From Hydnum rufescens UP504 (Eukaryota > Basidiomycota > Agaricomycetes > Cantharellales > Hydnaceae), in assembly GCA_014904985.1 (NCBI GenBank), contig MU129036.1, forward strand, positions 1-64,000: DNA of 64,000 nt, written 5' to 3'. Within the stretch, counting starts at the first letter, position 1. The number at the start of each line of letters is the position of its first letter. The position numbers were made by a program, and so were the translations under genes. The notes under the pieces are model-generated. The model was not told the origin of the DNA. It did not search any database and saw nothing but the letters and a program-made list of their open reading frames with translations. Below, in pieces: positions 45,803 through 58,829 of this stretch.

Positions 45803-48800
45803 ATGATGCTGCCTGAGCCTCAATCTGCGGCAGAAACATACACTTTAGAGCGATTGAGGACGCTGAAGAACGCTTTAATTGGGAATCCCGTCGCAAAACT
45901 TGAGCTTGTGCAGACAGACCCTCTCGCCGTCCATCAGTAGGTAGTCGTCTCACCCAAAGGCTGCAGCGCTAAGGGAGTTGTACAGTGTGGTAAATTGCCT
46001 TAATTCTCCATCCACCAACACTCCTACTTCGGAGTGGACGCCTATCGAGGCTTCTCATGTGCTTTCTTCGCTTTGCTTTGGTCAGGTTCCTGCCCTTACA
46101 GTAGCCAATACCACCCCGCTTATTCGGTACCATTATGAACAGGTCCGCCTGAGATTGTTCGGGCTCTCTTAGACGCTCGGGCCCCCGAGGCACTTCTGCA
46201 TGCACTTTCCATTTGTGCACCCTCCGGTTCTGCAAACGCCTCAGTGGCCTTGCGCTCAGCCCTCGCTCGCGCATTCAGGTCTGTCGTTGTGGCTATTGCG
46301 AATGTGGCTGGACCACACAACGAATCCAATGGCTTGGGCCCCTTTCCTCTGAAAGGAGACACTGTTGTGATCGCGAAGCGTGCACTTGAATTAGTCTTTC
46401 AAGTCAGTAATATCTTTATCGAGTCCTTGTGATTCTTCTGACCCTGACCGCGTCTATTCGAAAAAGCTCGATTCATTAGATATCTTTCTCCCGTACTTGA
46501 CGGATTCATCCCAAGGGATAAGCATCTCCATTTGCCACCTTTTGGCATCATCTCTGCGGTCTTCCACACACCGTAGAAGCGTCGCCAATTGGATGTCCCC
46601 TTCAGAGCGGGCACTTGAGGTCAAGGGAAAACGGGGTTGGGAGAAACCTGAAACCAAAAGTCATTCAAGTGGTGGGTGGATCGCAAGAACAATGATGGAT
46701 TTGGTCAAGAGGGACGATATCAAGGCAAGTGTTCATCCCATGATTCTCTTCGTTCGTCATGCATTCATAGTGTCGGCACTCTGTATAGATGCGGGAGGCG
46801 GCACTATTGGCCCTGGCCGCTATCGCAAAGGGGAACCACGCTCTTGCGAGCTCGCTATGTCTCCCTCCCCCAGAAGCAGATAGTGAGGGTCTTCCTTTTA
46901 TTCACTTTGCTAATGTTCGACTAATGGGGTGTGGAGAAACTATACCGCTTGCGCTCCAAACACCCTATGCCATGTTCATGGATCTCTGTAAAGCTCGATC
47001 GTCCTTCGTAAGACTTGCTGCATGCTTATGGTACGTAGTCCTCCCCTTTTAGCGAATTTATTTCCGGCACGACCTCTGTTTCCCGGTTCCCGTCATTGTT
47101 AAGAATACGCTAACTGGTCTTGACACGATCAAAGCGTGACAAATGTCCTGAGAGCATCGTCTGCATCTCCACCAACGCCACGGTGGATCTCAGAAGCACC
47201 ATATACACTTGTTGGCGTCTTGAATGGCATGATAAGCAATGAAGAAGAGGTCCCAATTGTCAGAGCCAAAGCTTGTTTTATCCTCTGTTAGCATCTTTCC
47301 CCCTCCATTGCCAAACTCGACGTGCGGTTATCTGATTTTCGACGGATTACAGATCAGCTCGTGACAGACGAAAAGGAACTGGAGCGGACGGCGTATGTTT
47401 CTGGCTCGCTAAAGGCACTGGCAGCGTTGATTCAGAAGTTGATTCCACCTGCTGAGACCCCATGGTTTGAGGATGAAGCGGAGGCAATGTCCCTCCTACT
47501 AGAGGTGCATTTCATTCTCCCACAGTTTGATCACGCGGTCCTAACCCAGATTGCCCCACTTTCCAGGCAGCGCTTACTGCTACAGCATCTCTGACTCTGC
47601 ATAGGGATGATAACCGTCTAGCATTACTGCAAGACTCCCCAAACATAATCCCCCTCATTTCGCGCTCCCTTTCCCATACACGCCCGGGCGTTCGCTACGC
47701 GGCATGCCAATGCGTACGTGCGTTAAGTCGATCTGTCAGTGTCTTGCGGACAAATATCGGGGATTCCAAATTAGCGGAGGTATTGTTTGAAATCGTAAAA
47801 CATGACGGGGATGAAAGGGTTGTGCTTGTGGCGCTCATGGGTATCGCAAACATGGTAAGTCCAAATCCTTGAGTATTCGGATTTTTTTCTCTTTTTTGGA
47901 GGGAATTAAGATTCCGGCATGATCAGGTCAACGACTTTTCCCCAACTCGCAAGGTGTACACCGTTTGCCTTGGATTGCTATCTACTCACAGGATTCTTAG
48001 TCACAGTTCTAGATTTTAATAGATTCTGGGGTCGTGCGTAAACTCTCTGAGATTATCAAGACCGGCGACGAGGAAATGAAAACAAATTCAATATGGGCGC
48101 TTCGAAACGCACTCTATCACAGTACCCGAGGTGAGATGGAATCCATCATGAATGAATTAGGCTGGTCGGAATTTTCAAGGTGCGTTTTTATCGTATCACC
48201 CCACAACTTTGTCATTTAATCTTGCTCCGAAACCCTTTCCATCTAGTCTTTTATCGCATCCCAAGGCACGGATTCGGGAGATTTCATCTGCCGCGGTCAC
48301 AAATATGATGGCACGATCGGACGACGTGAAGTTCGTGCTGGAATCATTGCCGAATGTATTGTCTCTGCTGCAGCAACTGGTCCAGCCATCGATCGATGAG
48401 GCAGCCACTATTAATGTCCGTAGTATTCCCGTGTCCCTCTCGTTACTATATTAAAGCCGCTAAATGGCACCCGGCGTCCATATCAGGCACTGAAAGCGAT
48501 CTCAAACTTTTCGACTGTATACCGAGACCAAGTTATCTCTGAACCCTCCCTCCTCCGCGCAATCCGGGATTCGATTCTCCATTCCTCCCCGAGTGTGCGC
48601 AAAGCTGCAGTCGTCTGTGTCGTGAATCTGGTCGTCGGACAAACTCAGCACCAGGAGATTCGCGATGCCGAGATTGACGTTGCATTGGCCGGTCTGATTC
48701 AATCTAGATCACCTGGCAGTCCCCTTGGCACCACCGGCGCCGGCGGCAGCAGCAGTTCCGGGAACAACCTGTCAGTCACTGTATTCAACACTAGCTCTAC

Positions 48801-48891
48801 GGCCGGAGTGTTTGATGGCTTTGGGTGGGAGAACGACAAGGAGACCAAGGAGAACGCTCGTACAGCGCTGCAATCTATCAACGGGAAGTAA
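45803..48891 (+). CDS. ARMC8: ARMC8/GID5-like armadillo repeat protein
   Basis: Start MMLPEPQSAAETYTLERLR, then TLKNALIGNPVAKLELV, the N-terminal signature of ARMC8. Further exons carry ARM-type helices: VNCLNSPSTNTP, PPEIVRALLDARAPEALLHA, REAALLALAAIAKGNHALA, DLCKARSSFVRLAACL, GVLNGMISNEEEVPIVRAKA, TRPGVRYAACQCVRALSRSV, GDERVVLVALMGIANM, EEMKTNSIWALRNALYHST, SVRKAAVVCVVNLVVGQTQ, and the end WENDKETKENARTALQSING. ARMC8 (Vid28/Gid5 in yeast) is a scaffold subunit of the GID/CTLH ubiquitin ligase that recruits the substrate receptor. About nine short introns, frames consistent. Its start codon lies 32 bp after the end of a transposon. Confidence 0.85.
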
Positions 48892-50389
48892 TTAATCCCT
48901 TATCCCGTACGTTCCCGAACTCGCTAGGCTTTTGAGGGGCTCTTGAATTACGTTGTGTATGATCAATTGGGATGTAGACCCGTGTGTATCCGAGTGTAAT
49001 TAGGATCAGTTTGATTAGATATCTATCGGCTGGCCGGACGCCTTGCAGCCGATTGTCAGTAGCCATAGGACCGAAAACTGCAGTGCACAGCTTATGTGGT
49101 GTAAAACCTATTCGGTGGTTGTTTGGGCACGTACGGACGGTATTATGCCACGTATTCGTTGGCCACACAATTCCTTAAAAAGCCATTAATCACCGCGCCC
49201 CTCTATCATGTGAACAGGTGGCAGGTAAGCTCCAAATCAAGCGCCAAAAATCACATGGTAGTCGTCACCAGAACAAAAATCAATCCCCCCCCTCAATATA
49301 TACTGCGACTGTATTACATTACAGCAATGACCCGGTGGAGTTGGAGAATTGCTTATGTAATTAAATGTCACTACCAAAAAGCTATTCTTGTGCCAGAGTA
49401 CTGTACCAGCGCAGTGCGGGAGCCATGAGCGTATGGCGAGGTGGGGGTGGGGATTCGAATTCTCCATATAGTTCCAACATCGCGCGCGCGTGCGTTGGAA
49501 GAAGGGGAGAGAGGCCCTCTGACGGTGCCATCATTGTAACGGGCCCGTTGTTTTTCATATTTCGTAGTGTTGGAATACTGCTGTGGATTAGGGTTCGGCG
49601 CCGCACCGACACAGCGCATACCAGGAAAGGAAAGGCGATGATGCAAAAAAAATTTGGCGGCTGACCCTCCCCTTGAATGATTGATCGAGCGAGTGCAGTC
49701 CTTGTGCCACGAAATCTTACCGAGGGGGTGGGAGCTGCGAGCCCACGGGTGTGGGGCAATGCGATGCGATGCAATTTCCAAAGCGAGCTTTACGAAAAAG
49801 AAAAGAAAGATTATGGATGTATCGAGTGGATCTATTTGGTAAATAGATAAATAATACTGCTGCAGAGAGAGGGAGGGAGGAGGGGAAAAAAAAACACCAG
49901 CAGGGAGGAGGGGAGACTAGGTAGATGGCGGGGATGAAGCAAGAAAAAGAGGCAAAAAGGATATTACAATTGGGAGGATGCAAGAAGGATGGGCTGGTGA
50001 TAGCATGTGTAAGTATGCATGTGCGGTCTGGGGGGCATTTTTGGTCCGTAGGTTCTGGGCGCGAGCGAGGGGTGTTTGATGTTTCAAGCGGAGTTATGAG
50101 ACGGGTGCTGGGGGGAAGAATCGAGGTTCCAGAGAGGGTGAGTAAGGGCTCGGTAAAGTCGGGGCCGGGACGAAGCGGAATGGTTACTGGGATTTTAGAT
50201 ACAGGGTTGATCCGGGATTGTTTGGGCAAAAACGGATAGCTCGGCGTGCCGGCAGGAGGGCAAAGCAAGAAAAAAGCGTACATTGGAAATGGAAGGTCAG
50301 GAGACGATGAGTGTAGGCGTGGAATCAAGAGTTGTGACGAATACTTTGAACCTAGTTTGGGGCGAGGGGGGGGAGGTCAGCCGACAATA
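48892..50389. other. Intergenic, 3' of two convergent genes
   Basis: No gene recognised. Open frames at 49371-49781 and 49717-50328 are low-complexity Pro/Ser/Thr-rich with no family resemblance, and likely 3' UTR or shadow frames. Purine-rich runs lie at 49863-49920. Confidence 0.4.
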
Positions 50390-51064
50390 TCAGTCGTGTG
50401 GACGGGAAATGAAATATTGGGTTATTGAATGTCGTCGCGTACCTCTGTAGTGAGTCGAGGCTGTCTGTGACCATGGAATTCCAGAGTGGGCGGTACTCTG
50501 AAGGCATGGCCCGGACGAGGGCAAAAGAGGTGTCATTCTGGCAGGGCGAGAGGCAATACGAGACTTGAATCTAAAACCACTGTCAGGATCACGAAAGTTC
50601 CATGGGACATTATCATCACTTGCCTTCTTGGCACGAAGTCGATCAACCACCGTGTGCAGGAATTCGATGAGCCGGATATGTAAGTCGTGCAGGTCATGAA
50701 TATCGAGGGCTGTAGGAATGGTCATGTGAGGCGAGCTAGATGAGTACGATGGACATTAGACCTACTGGTGCCAAGTGCCCAAGCATCCCAAGCTGGTAGA
50801 GAGCAATACAGTTTGATGGATGAGAAGGAGCCAAGGTCCTTCATAAGAAGACTGCGAGTGCGATAAGGAATTGCGATGGTGTGGGAGGTAGGACGGGACT
50901 TACTCGATGTATGGCTCTAGGGCATCCGTGAGGGTTGAGAACTGGATAAGGTAGTGTGAGCGTTGGGGGAGTGTTGAGAGGAAGTGTGTAACCTCATTGT
51001 TAGTGTTGAGGAAAGTAAAGGGCCGTTGTACGGGTGAGGGGGAAGGGGGGATGACGGAGAGCAT
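50390..51064 (-). CDS. Uncharacterised protein, two or three exons
   Basis: Start MLSVIPPSPSPVQRPFTFLN at 51064, then NNEVTHFLSTLPQRSHYLIQ and FSTLTDALEPYIE up to a good donor (catcga|gtaagt near 50905). A later exon reads MTIPTALDIHDLHDLHIRLI, EFLHTVVDRLRAKKA and a basic tail (PHD stop at 50390). Helix-forming, no membrane segment, no catalytic motif that I recognise. The exon join is not fixed: the long gap 50900-50725 may be one intron or contain another small exon. Possibly a conserved basidiomycete hypothetical. Confidence 0.45.
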
Positions 51065-51344
51065 TGTGGACTGTGCCTGCAGTTGTGTAACCTGAGTCCG
51101 TTTTATAATATTTGTGATTCAATTCCGTTCTAAAGTTCTAGCCTCAAACCCAACAACCGCAAAAACTAGATCACGCGATAGTCACATCTGACTTCCTCGG
51201 GTTCAGGAATAAGCTTGAGTGGGCCCGCGGCGCGGAGAGGACAACACCGAAGACGTTGTGAGCGTTGGCGGGTGAGCGCTGACAGTCGCCATGTCTACAG
51301 GATGGAAGGATAGCCAATATTTGTATGGAGATAAGCAAATTGTT

Positions 51345-52954
51345 AATGTAGACTCCAGTCAGGATTCCCAGGCGTCATTGCTATAGTTGTGCAGAGTGGT
51401 CCACCAGACTTCCACTTGATTGTCGCAAGATTTGAGGGTCCACCGGGCGGCCACCTCTCACTTTAGTCTTCAGCTTTGCTTCCACCTCCGCAATTGGAAT
51501 CTCAGGACACCCGCTATGGTACAACACATGATAGCTGGAATTAGGGTACGTGAAGATAACCCTGACAAGAGGAATTGCAACAACAAAAAATACCCCTAGG
51601 GAGACATAGTGCCAAGAGACTAATATTCGGTTATTGTGCTATTAAACCGCAAAGCCATATTAGCGCATCTTCCAAAACTGCTAGTCTGACGATCACGCAC
51701 CCTCCCAGAGTCCCCACGTACATACGCTCTGGAGATACGTTCAACAGACCATGTCGTATGTTGCCAAATCCGGTACGAATATCCATATCCGACGCCGACA
51801 ACGACTATAAACCCAACAGAGAATATGAGATCGAACGTTGAATGGGCAGGAGAGGGAATCAAAGGTCAAGAAAGAGGGCTTACGGCTATGTCGATGTCAC
51901 CGTGCGTGCTCTGTACGTTCAGGTCCTTGAAGATGATCTTGGCCTGAGTATCGAGCGCATCCATTTTTGTGCGGAACCAATATGGTGCTTGGGACTTGAA
52001 TACAAAGTCCATTCGTTCGTATGTGTGGTCCCGGGGTAAGATCAGCTTCGCTTGCTACACAAAAAAGACAAGTCAGGTCAGTGCCCTGATTTTCGGTACC
52101 CAGGGAGTTATTTGATGTACTATCTTGACCCATTTCGCCCGAATGGGGGGGAACACTTTTCCGGCCAACTACCCAAGAAACGCAAAACAGCGATGAGCCA
52201 TCACGGACGCAATTATAGGAAAATAAACCATCAGAGACGAATCTACAGGCCCGCAAGGTACTACACGCACTCGAAGATTGATTTCCCCAGTAGTCTGCGC
52301 ATCCTTGTCATCATACTTTAGAGATTCCAACGCCCGATTCGTCGGCACTTCAACTAATACTTCGAATTTGATATCCGTAGCATCCGGATCGCCAGCGACG
52401 ATGTCCATCGTGCCGTTCGCCCAGGTGCCAAGGCTGGAGAACCGATAGTATGGAAGAGTAGCAGGTAATATTGTGGAATATCGTTGGGCGATGTATCGTT
52501 GAGGATTGGGCGCAAACTCTTGTGGCTGCGGAATCACGACCAAGCAATGATCAAAAAAGGCAATATTCGTGAAGCGTGAGTGGCAGGCGCATGTATTGAG
52601 GGAAAGAGAAGGGAGGGAGATATACACTGTGCGAAGGGGTGGAACACTCACCACGCGCTCGGTTTGCAATGGGATACGGTCACTGAAGCCATGCGGATAG
52701 TTCCACCATCCCAAGAACAAGAAGACAGCAACCACCCCAATGATTGTGAATGGACTCATAAGCCTTCGGCGAATGATACCAGGAAGTAATCGCTGCTTTC
52801 CCTTGATATTATGAATGTCAATATGAACCCCAGCATCGCTATGTGCTGTGCCAGCCACGACGGGGGAAGGAAGGTCAAGAGGCCTAGGTCGAGCACTGTA
52901 CGACGATAGTCCTTTCTCAATGACGATCGGTCGAATATCATCGGGGACGCTCAT
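51345..52954 (-). CDS. Uncharacterised single-pass membrane protein
   Basis: Start MSVPDDIRPIVIEKGLSSYS at 52954. A cytosolic N-terminal part (about 65 residues) is followed by one clear transmembrane helix (FTIIGVVAVFLFLGWW) and a long extracytoplasmic part. Exons: SDRIPLQTERV, then QPQEFAPNPQRYIAQRYSTI, RFSSLGTWANGTMDIVAGDP, KFEVLVEVPTNRALESLKYD, GEINLRVRVVPC, and downstream ACK-like AKLILPRDHTYERMDFVFKS, FKDLNVQSTHGDIDIA, NVSPERTYVGTLGG. The 'STHGDI' and 'VGTLGG' strands suggest a beta-helix or adhesin-like repeat as in fungal DUF7330-type proteins; this is a guess. The C-terminus is unresolved near 51345-51600. Confidence 0.5.
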
Positions 52955-53596
52955 GTCTGTTTGTTGGCAAAGTTCGACAATGCTGAGTCGTTTTTGGTTT
53001 CGGGAGGTATGGCTGTGTCTGGCAATATCCGCCCCGACTCGGCCGCTCGTGTGGCCAACCTAAGGCTCCACGGAGTTAGTATTAATCATAATACCTCATT
53101 AATTATAGAAATATCGTACAAGCGCCAGAAATACCCCCAGAGAGGTTGGATACCATTTCTAGGCGCCCCTTTGGGACAAATGAAGAAATGGCGGAAACTC
53201 CCACTTCCGATTGGTCACTTATACATTACATAAGGCATAAGGATCTCCCGAGCCCTAGCCCGCCTGACTGCGGGAGGACCTGGATGCAAGAACTATTCCT
53301 GATCTTTCTAGACATCGAGCTCCAAATTTTTGAAATTAAAGGCCAACACGAGTCTGAAGAATGAGCTAGAATGCTATTGGGAAGGCAAATTCACACCCTC
53401 TGGATTGGTACTTGTTGGTCAGCACATTTGCCGACCCAAAAATAAGTTGGGCGTGAGGACATGTCTATTTACTATATACTCGCATGGAACCCACGCATAA
53501 AGCTTCCTAGTTTGGTAAGAATATTCTCGGCAAGTTGCGGTGGTGGTAGGTGTAGTAATTGACTTTGGGCAACATCCGGATGCAAATCCGGAAACT

Positions 53597-53604
53597 CTGC
53601 TCGC
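53597..53604. repeat. 8-bp target duplication of the nested MITE, left
   Basis: CTGCTCGC, exactly repeated at 54384-54391. Confidence 0.9.
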
Positions 53605-54383
53605 TAGTGTTGCCGCGACTTGCGCTCAAAGCCGACTCGAGCATGAGCCGAGTCGGATACAAGCGGAGCCAAGTCGCCGCAAAGTCGAGCTGAGCTGTCA
53701 AATTAACTGAGCCAAGCTGAGCTGATGTAGTTGACTCGAGCCGACTTGAGTCGAAAAGTGTCTACATAATGAGCCTTTCCCAGGTATGACAGCATTTATC
53801 ATGACACTATAGTTCCACTACCTGTAGACTGTCTTACAGTTAGATAATCTCTTGTCAGTGACGAGGCTAGGTGTGTCAAAGGATCCAGGCTGAATGGACT
53901 GTAGTCCTGGGGTGCAGGATATAGGCTACATGATTGTACAGGACCCTATGTTGGGCAAATTATTCCTAGACCAACAGGGGGGGGGAAGGGGAGGTGTGGG
54001 TGCAAAAAAACCGATGCAAAACTAGACATGAGTGATATTATCAGGGGTTGCTCAAGCGAGTGTGATCGAGAACACGTGGCTTAATCACCTGACCGCTTAT
54101 GTAACCATCTGAGGCCTCGTTTCCACCCGTTTCCAAGAAGCATTCACCCTGATCTGACAGAAATACTACAAATTTTGGAGCATATGGTATCAGTTCTAGT
54201 GACAACTAGTGACAATGAGCTATATAATAAAACTCAGTATTGGATCAACTCAAGTCGACTGGAGTCGACTCCACCGACTGCGCTTGGCTCGACTCTCGGG
54301 GTCAAAGCTGAAGCTGACGGAAACCGCCGGAAGTTGAAGAAAGTCGAGCAGAAGCCGAGCGGAGCCGAGTCGCGGCAACACTA
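53605..54383. mobile_element. hAT-like MITE (779 bp) nested in family A copy 2
   Basis: Terminal inverted repeats TAGTGTTGCCGCGACT...AGTCGCGGCAACACTA, with exact 8-bp target duplications CTGCTCGC on both sides. An 8-bp duplication and TAGTGTTG-type ends are hallmarks of hAT superfamily derivatives. Subterminal regions (53630-53760 and 54240-54370) are rich in short gagtcgactcgag / gagccgagtc motifs in opposite orientations, as expected for transposase-binding repeats. The interior has no reading frame of interest, so it is non-autonomous. Confidence 0.9.
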
Positions 54384-54897
54384 CTGCTCGCCAGCAACTC
54401 GGCGGCGGATCCAGATGGTGTTATATACATACGAAACTACTGTTGGTTGTATCCATTACTATGGCGTAGTCGTCAGTGTGGTAATGTACCATTTTTTGGC
54501 ATTTCCCCGGTTCGAAACGTGCGCAAGTCAAGAGATCAAATTAAGTGCCCATCACAGTGCTCCGCCATGAAGCATGCAGGATGTTTGGGAAATCTCCTTT
54601 TAGCTTATTCCAAACGTTATCTCAACTCCACATTCATCCCCCATATCAACCACCCTTGCGTGCGCGAGAAGTGAGATATTTCCTTTTTGGGAATGTTCGA
54701 TTATCTTCTTTAAATTCACCCGGGACTTCTCAACTAGCTTTAAAATATAACTAATAACCTACTCCTGTAAATTTTACAGGCCCAAATACCCTATTTACCG
54801 ATTTACACACCCCTCACCTTCGGCCGGCGTTGAGTTGTGGCGCCGAATTTCCGGTTTTTGCTTCCGGATGTTGCCCAAAGTCCTCAACTGGTAGGTC

Positions 54898-57290
54898 TTA
54901 GTCGCTCACGCAAGGGGGTGTAAGGAATCAAACTCTCAGGTCGAATTATGAACTTAAGACTTGAGGGGGGGGGGGTACCCTTGAAATCCGCCTATATCCG
55001 TCGGAGCCGAGGCGGACATATGGACGTAACGGATGTAAGACCAAATATAGGCATTAGTTTAGCCCGATGAGAACTTGGCACATGACCTGACTGTGCGGGC
55101 ATCACCAGCAAGTCTCTTATCTGCCTAGGACTGCCGTATCAATGACCAAAAAGAAGAATTATTATTTGACCTCAGAGTCAGCGTCATTTCTATTTTCTCC
55201 AGGAACCAAATTCAAGTCTCTATTCTAGGTCAATGAATATGGCTCTGACTGGGTGGAGGGGTGTCCAAATGTTGAAGGATCACTGTTAAGCACTCAAGGA
55301 TTCATGCAACAATCAGAGCTCAGGCTAACAAGGGTTTGGTACATCCTGAGACACTATACGAGGATGATGCTGACTAAGCAATGAGTCGCCTGTCCCCCAA
55401 TTCCAACATGAAATGCCACTAAGAGGTCAAGTGACCCAAAATTGCAATACTGGTCAACAGGACTGAAGATAGACAGGTCTGTGGATGGGGATTAGCAGCT
55501 AAATAGGTGGCAAAGGGTAGAAGCGTGACCTCGGTTATCACCTGCAGCTTGATTACCAATGTATTACCGCTTAAAACTATCCAGAAGCCTCATAAAGCAT
55601 TCCTAAGTTCCCCCAGTGACTCCCTAAAATGAGGTCAAAAAAAGTATTTAGGGTCCCCAGAGGGGTACCTATGTTCCCGGATTTGATCACGTGCACCCCT
55701 TGCGCTCACGTTCTACTCCAGCATAGGTAGTCTCAACCATCGCTCGCCGTCGAGTGCTGGCGATTGCAGTCGATTAATTGCTTCTGAAATCGTAATGATC
55801 CATTTCATATTGCGAACCGCATCGTTGTGGGCCTGGGTACGCACTCCACATAAGCCTCGTTGCGTGCGTGCTGTCCACGTCGTGTCGACACCCCTTGGAC
55901 AAGGGGCCTATCCGCATTGTCCGGTCACTAATCAGCAGACATAGTCCTATCCCTTCCACCCCATTGCTCTACTCCTGGGCCTCCAGTCCCTATGATATAA
56001 CGATGCGGTTTCATCACTAATGTTCCGCTGCTTTTGAATTGCGCCGGGGTTACTATCTCCTCCCCGTGTTTCCCTATTCTGCTGGTTCTTCGCAGCCATC
56101 TGGAGCCGGTATCTATTCTCCCCCATTAGAGTTCTATAGGACCGGGGGCAGCTGTCTGGCTCTATTTCTAGGGCTATCTATCCTTAACAATGTCCGGGCG
56201 TGATACAGGATATTCTTGGAGTCACCCAACTGGTCGTTAGTGAATTTGTAGGTACCTGTCGCAAAATAGGTATATAGCTTTCACGAGGGTTTGCAGCCTT
56301 GAATTGTCGGAGGAGGAGGTCATGTTCTCCATGAAACACAGCCCGCGCGGGGGGTTCAGGGTTATCGATAGCGGGGGATCCCCTTTTATTTCCAAGGATA
56401 CGGCTGCCAAGGCCACGCACACAAACTTAATTCCCCCGGCAGTCCGTGGCCCGTCCTTTGACTTGCCCAACAAAGGGGGTGCTGTGGGGAATTTGAAAGA
56501 CCGTTCATTTGGACAACGATACCTGGAGATACTTTGATATAGACGCAGAGACAGGCGAGATGTCGCGCGATGCGAAAGAGGCGTCAATAACAAGGCTTGT
56601 AGTCTGGCTGAACACGAAGAGGTTAATGGCTGTGTGGGGCACAGAACTAGAGGACAACGCGAGATCGAGACTAGGATGAGGCCCAAATTCAAAGCGCGAT
56701 GCGTTCCACCGAAAACCGTCATGGCCGTAAAAGCGAGATAGAGTATATATGCAGGCTACCCCCTTGTTTATTTCCTTTAAACCGTCATCCCGCGCTTCAC
56801 GCCAGTACCCAAGTATACTCTCCACCAGGCAAGGAACAATGCCAAGGACAGAGATCCCCTGATCATACCGCTAACTACAGCACCTGAGCACGTATCAAGC
56901 ATCAAGAAAACGCACCCTAAGAGACGAGTCTTCCTGGATTTAGACATCTAGTGGCCACTCGCTTCCCCACCCCCTTCAAGAATTATCGACTCGCAAGATA
57001 GTTATTCATCTCTGCCTAGAGCCTGTGTTTGAAGACACAAACCTATTCGCGTGTACTACTATGCTACCTCGAATGAGTTCCCCCCGCTATGTTCTCGGGG
57101 AGAAAATATGCGATGACTGTGAAGGGCTCAGGTTCGATTGTCATGTTTACACTGTACCATCAACTAAAGTAACAAGGCTTTCAAATCCGCATGATTTCGG
57201 CTCCACTGCGCACATAAATCCAATGTTTTGGGAGGTTAAACCTCTTCCTTCATTGTAAACCCCACTCGTGTCTTCCCTGCTCGCCTGGAA
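54898..57290. other. Stretch without a recognised gene
   Basis: A poly-G run (54964-54975) and scattered short frames. Minus-strand frames at 56184-56825 are open for 78-161 codons but show no family signature and overlap one another. Nothing can be assigned with confidence. Confidence 0.35.
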
Positions 57291-57297
57291 CCCGTGC

Positions 57298-58813
57298 TCA
57301 TAGTTCATGGCGCACCTCCCCATCAGTAAGTAAATGAGTAGATAAATGATGAATGAACGCCTTCGACGGGTCGCGGCCATAGAGTCGGTTCCCGGGAGGA
57401 TCCACAGCCTGCCGACTATAGGGATAAAATATCGCAAACACATCGTGTGCACGAAACTGCACAATTGTCTTGTCAGTTGCGGATTGAGTGAATACATTGG
57501 AAGAAAACCCAACTACTGGATCGGTATTTAGGCCATCTTCGATCTGCCTCGCCAGGTCACTCATCGATTGACCCGGATCTCCTACTAAGATGGGATAATT
57601 TTTGTATGCGACAGCACCACGAACTAGAGCCTCGTTCGTCGGGGAAAAAGTTACTATCCCTCGCGCTTTCAATCCAGTGCTTGCGATCAGTATTAATGCC
57701 ATACTGAAAGAAACGTGAGACCGAAGATATCCACGTACTACTGGTTGCGGTTATTTCTATCTCCAACCAATTCTCAATCCCCCTTGCATTCAACAATCTT
57801 ACATGAACGAAACCGTATTCGCGTACTAAAGGTTCGGCGGAAGAGTTAGAGTCATGGACACGACGCCGTGATCTGCTGACTCTGTATTCTCTACTACACA
57901 GGCGCAAGGTTTGGATGAGACCGAAGCGGTGATCCATGACCCGTCTGGATTGTACGGCCCAATCCAAAAACGGAAGTAGGGCGCATGAACAGTTTGATAC
58001 AATACCCAATGGGCGCACCGCCGCCTCCATCGTGCTGACTGAATACATTGGGAGTGCAGTCGCCTAGAGTCAGAAGGAAGGGTGGAATAATACGAATTAG
58101 GAAATATGTAACTACTGATGGCCCCAATGCGAGAGAGGCGCACACGAAATTTGTCCAAAATGAGATGGATGCCTTCCGCGAATAAGTTCAGGTCACCCCC
58201 AGTATTCTCGCGTTCACTGGAAAAGAACCGGCGCCTATGTTCATCGGGCGATATCGACTGATTCATCGTCCAGGAAGTGTCCTGCAACTTCCTGCACATG
58301 GGTTGGCCCGATGACATCCTCCAGTCAATCCTGAATGAATTCCATGTTATAATTCAACCCTCACCTCCCGAGCCTGCGGAGCTGGTGTAAAAGTTCAGGA
58401 GAGAATAGATGCGATTCCGTATAACCAAGGGGTCCCAAAAGCTCTGCAAGGAGACGAATGTCACTCTCCAGGTGTCGCAGTGTTCTTTCATCAGTAGCGG
58501 GAGTCTAGATCGATCCCGAACAAGAGCACGACAAGCAGGATGAACAAACACAGTCATATATTTCGACATATCGTCCCACTGACAACATTTATTTCCTTGA
58601 TGACATTCAGGAAAGCACGGATCCCGCTCTCGCACCACTAATGCCAATAGGAATCTCCCTGAGTGCGTTCTCCACAGATACTATTGCATTCGTGGAGATG
58701 CTCTTGGGGAGTTGGGGGTGCACATTGCGCTTCGGGTCTCGGGGTTTGCGGAGTGTGAAGAATGCAAGTAAGCGCCGAGTCCATATCTGCCTTGGTCTAC
58801 TTGTATCGTTCAT
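57298..58813 (-). CDS. Uncharacterised multi-exon locus
   Basis: Minus-strand frames with plausible codon use form a series: MNDTSRPRQIWTRRLLAFFT (58813), LPKSISTNAIVSVENALREI, a middle exon with RNRIYSLLNFYTSSAGS, then FFSSERENTGGDLNLFAEGI and HLILDKFRVRLSRIGA, HAPYFRFWIGPYNPDGSWI, and finally ARGIVTFSPTNEALVRGAVA with VFTQSATDKTIVQFRAHDVF. The penultimate motif 'FSPTNEALVRGAVAY' is reminiscent of the C-terminal part of fungal Hsp70-like ATPases, but no ATPase motif is visible upstream, so I do not assign it. Exon joins were not resolved; one or two genes are possible. Confidence 0.3.
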
Positions 58814-58829
58814 TGTGGGTGATAGAAAC

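Larger units (their letters stand above)
53553..54889. mobile_element. TIR element, family A copy 2
   Basis: The left end tagtaattgactttgggcaa and catccgg match the reverse complement of the right end (ttgcccaaagtcctcaact). Flanking 8-mers are GGTAGGTG (53545-53552) and GGTAGGTC (54890-54897), a 7/8 target duplication. The right-hand 330 bp is shared with copy 1, including cttagcttattccaaacg- and cttttaaaatataact-type blocks. It is interrupted by the MITE at 53605-54383. No coding capacity seen. Confidence 0.7.

Noticed and set aside
49717..50328. 203-codon Pro/Ser-rich minus-strand frame
   Set aside because: Low complexity, no homology that I recognise, no splice or start context; likely the 3' UTR of neighbouring genes.
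57298..57702. Hsp70-family ATPase
   Set aside because: Only one short motif is reminiscent; no phosphate-binding motifs are visible in the upstream exons.
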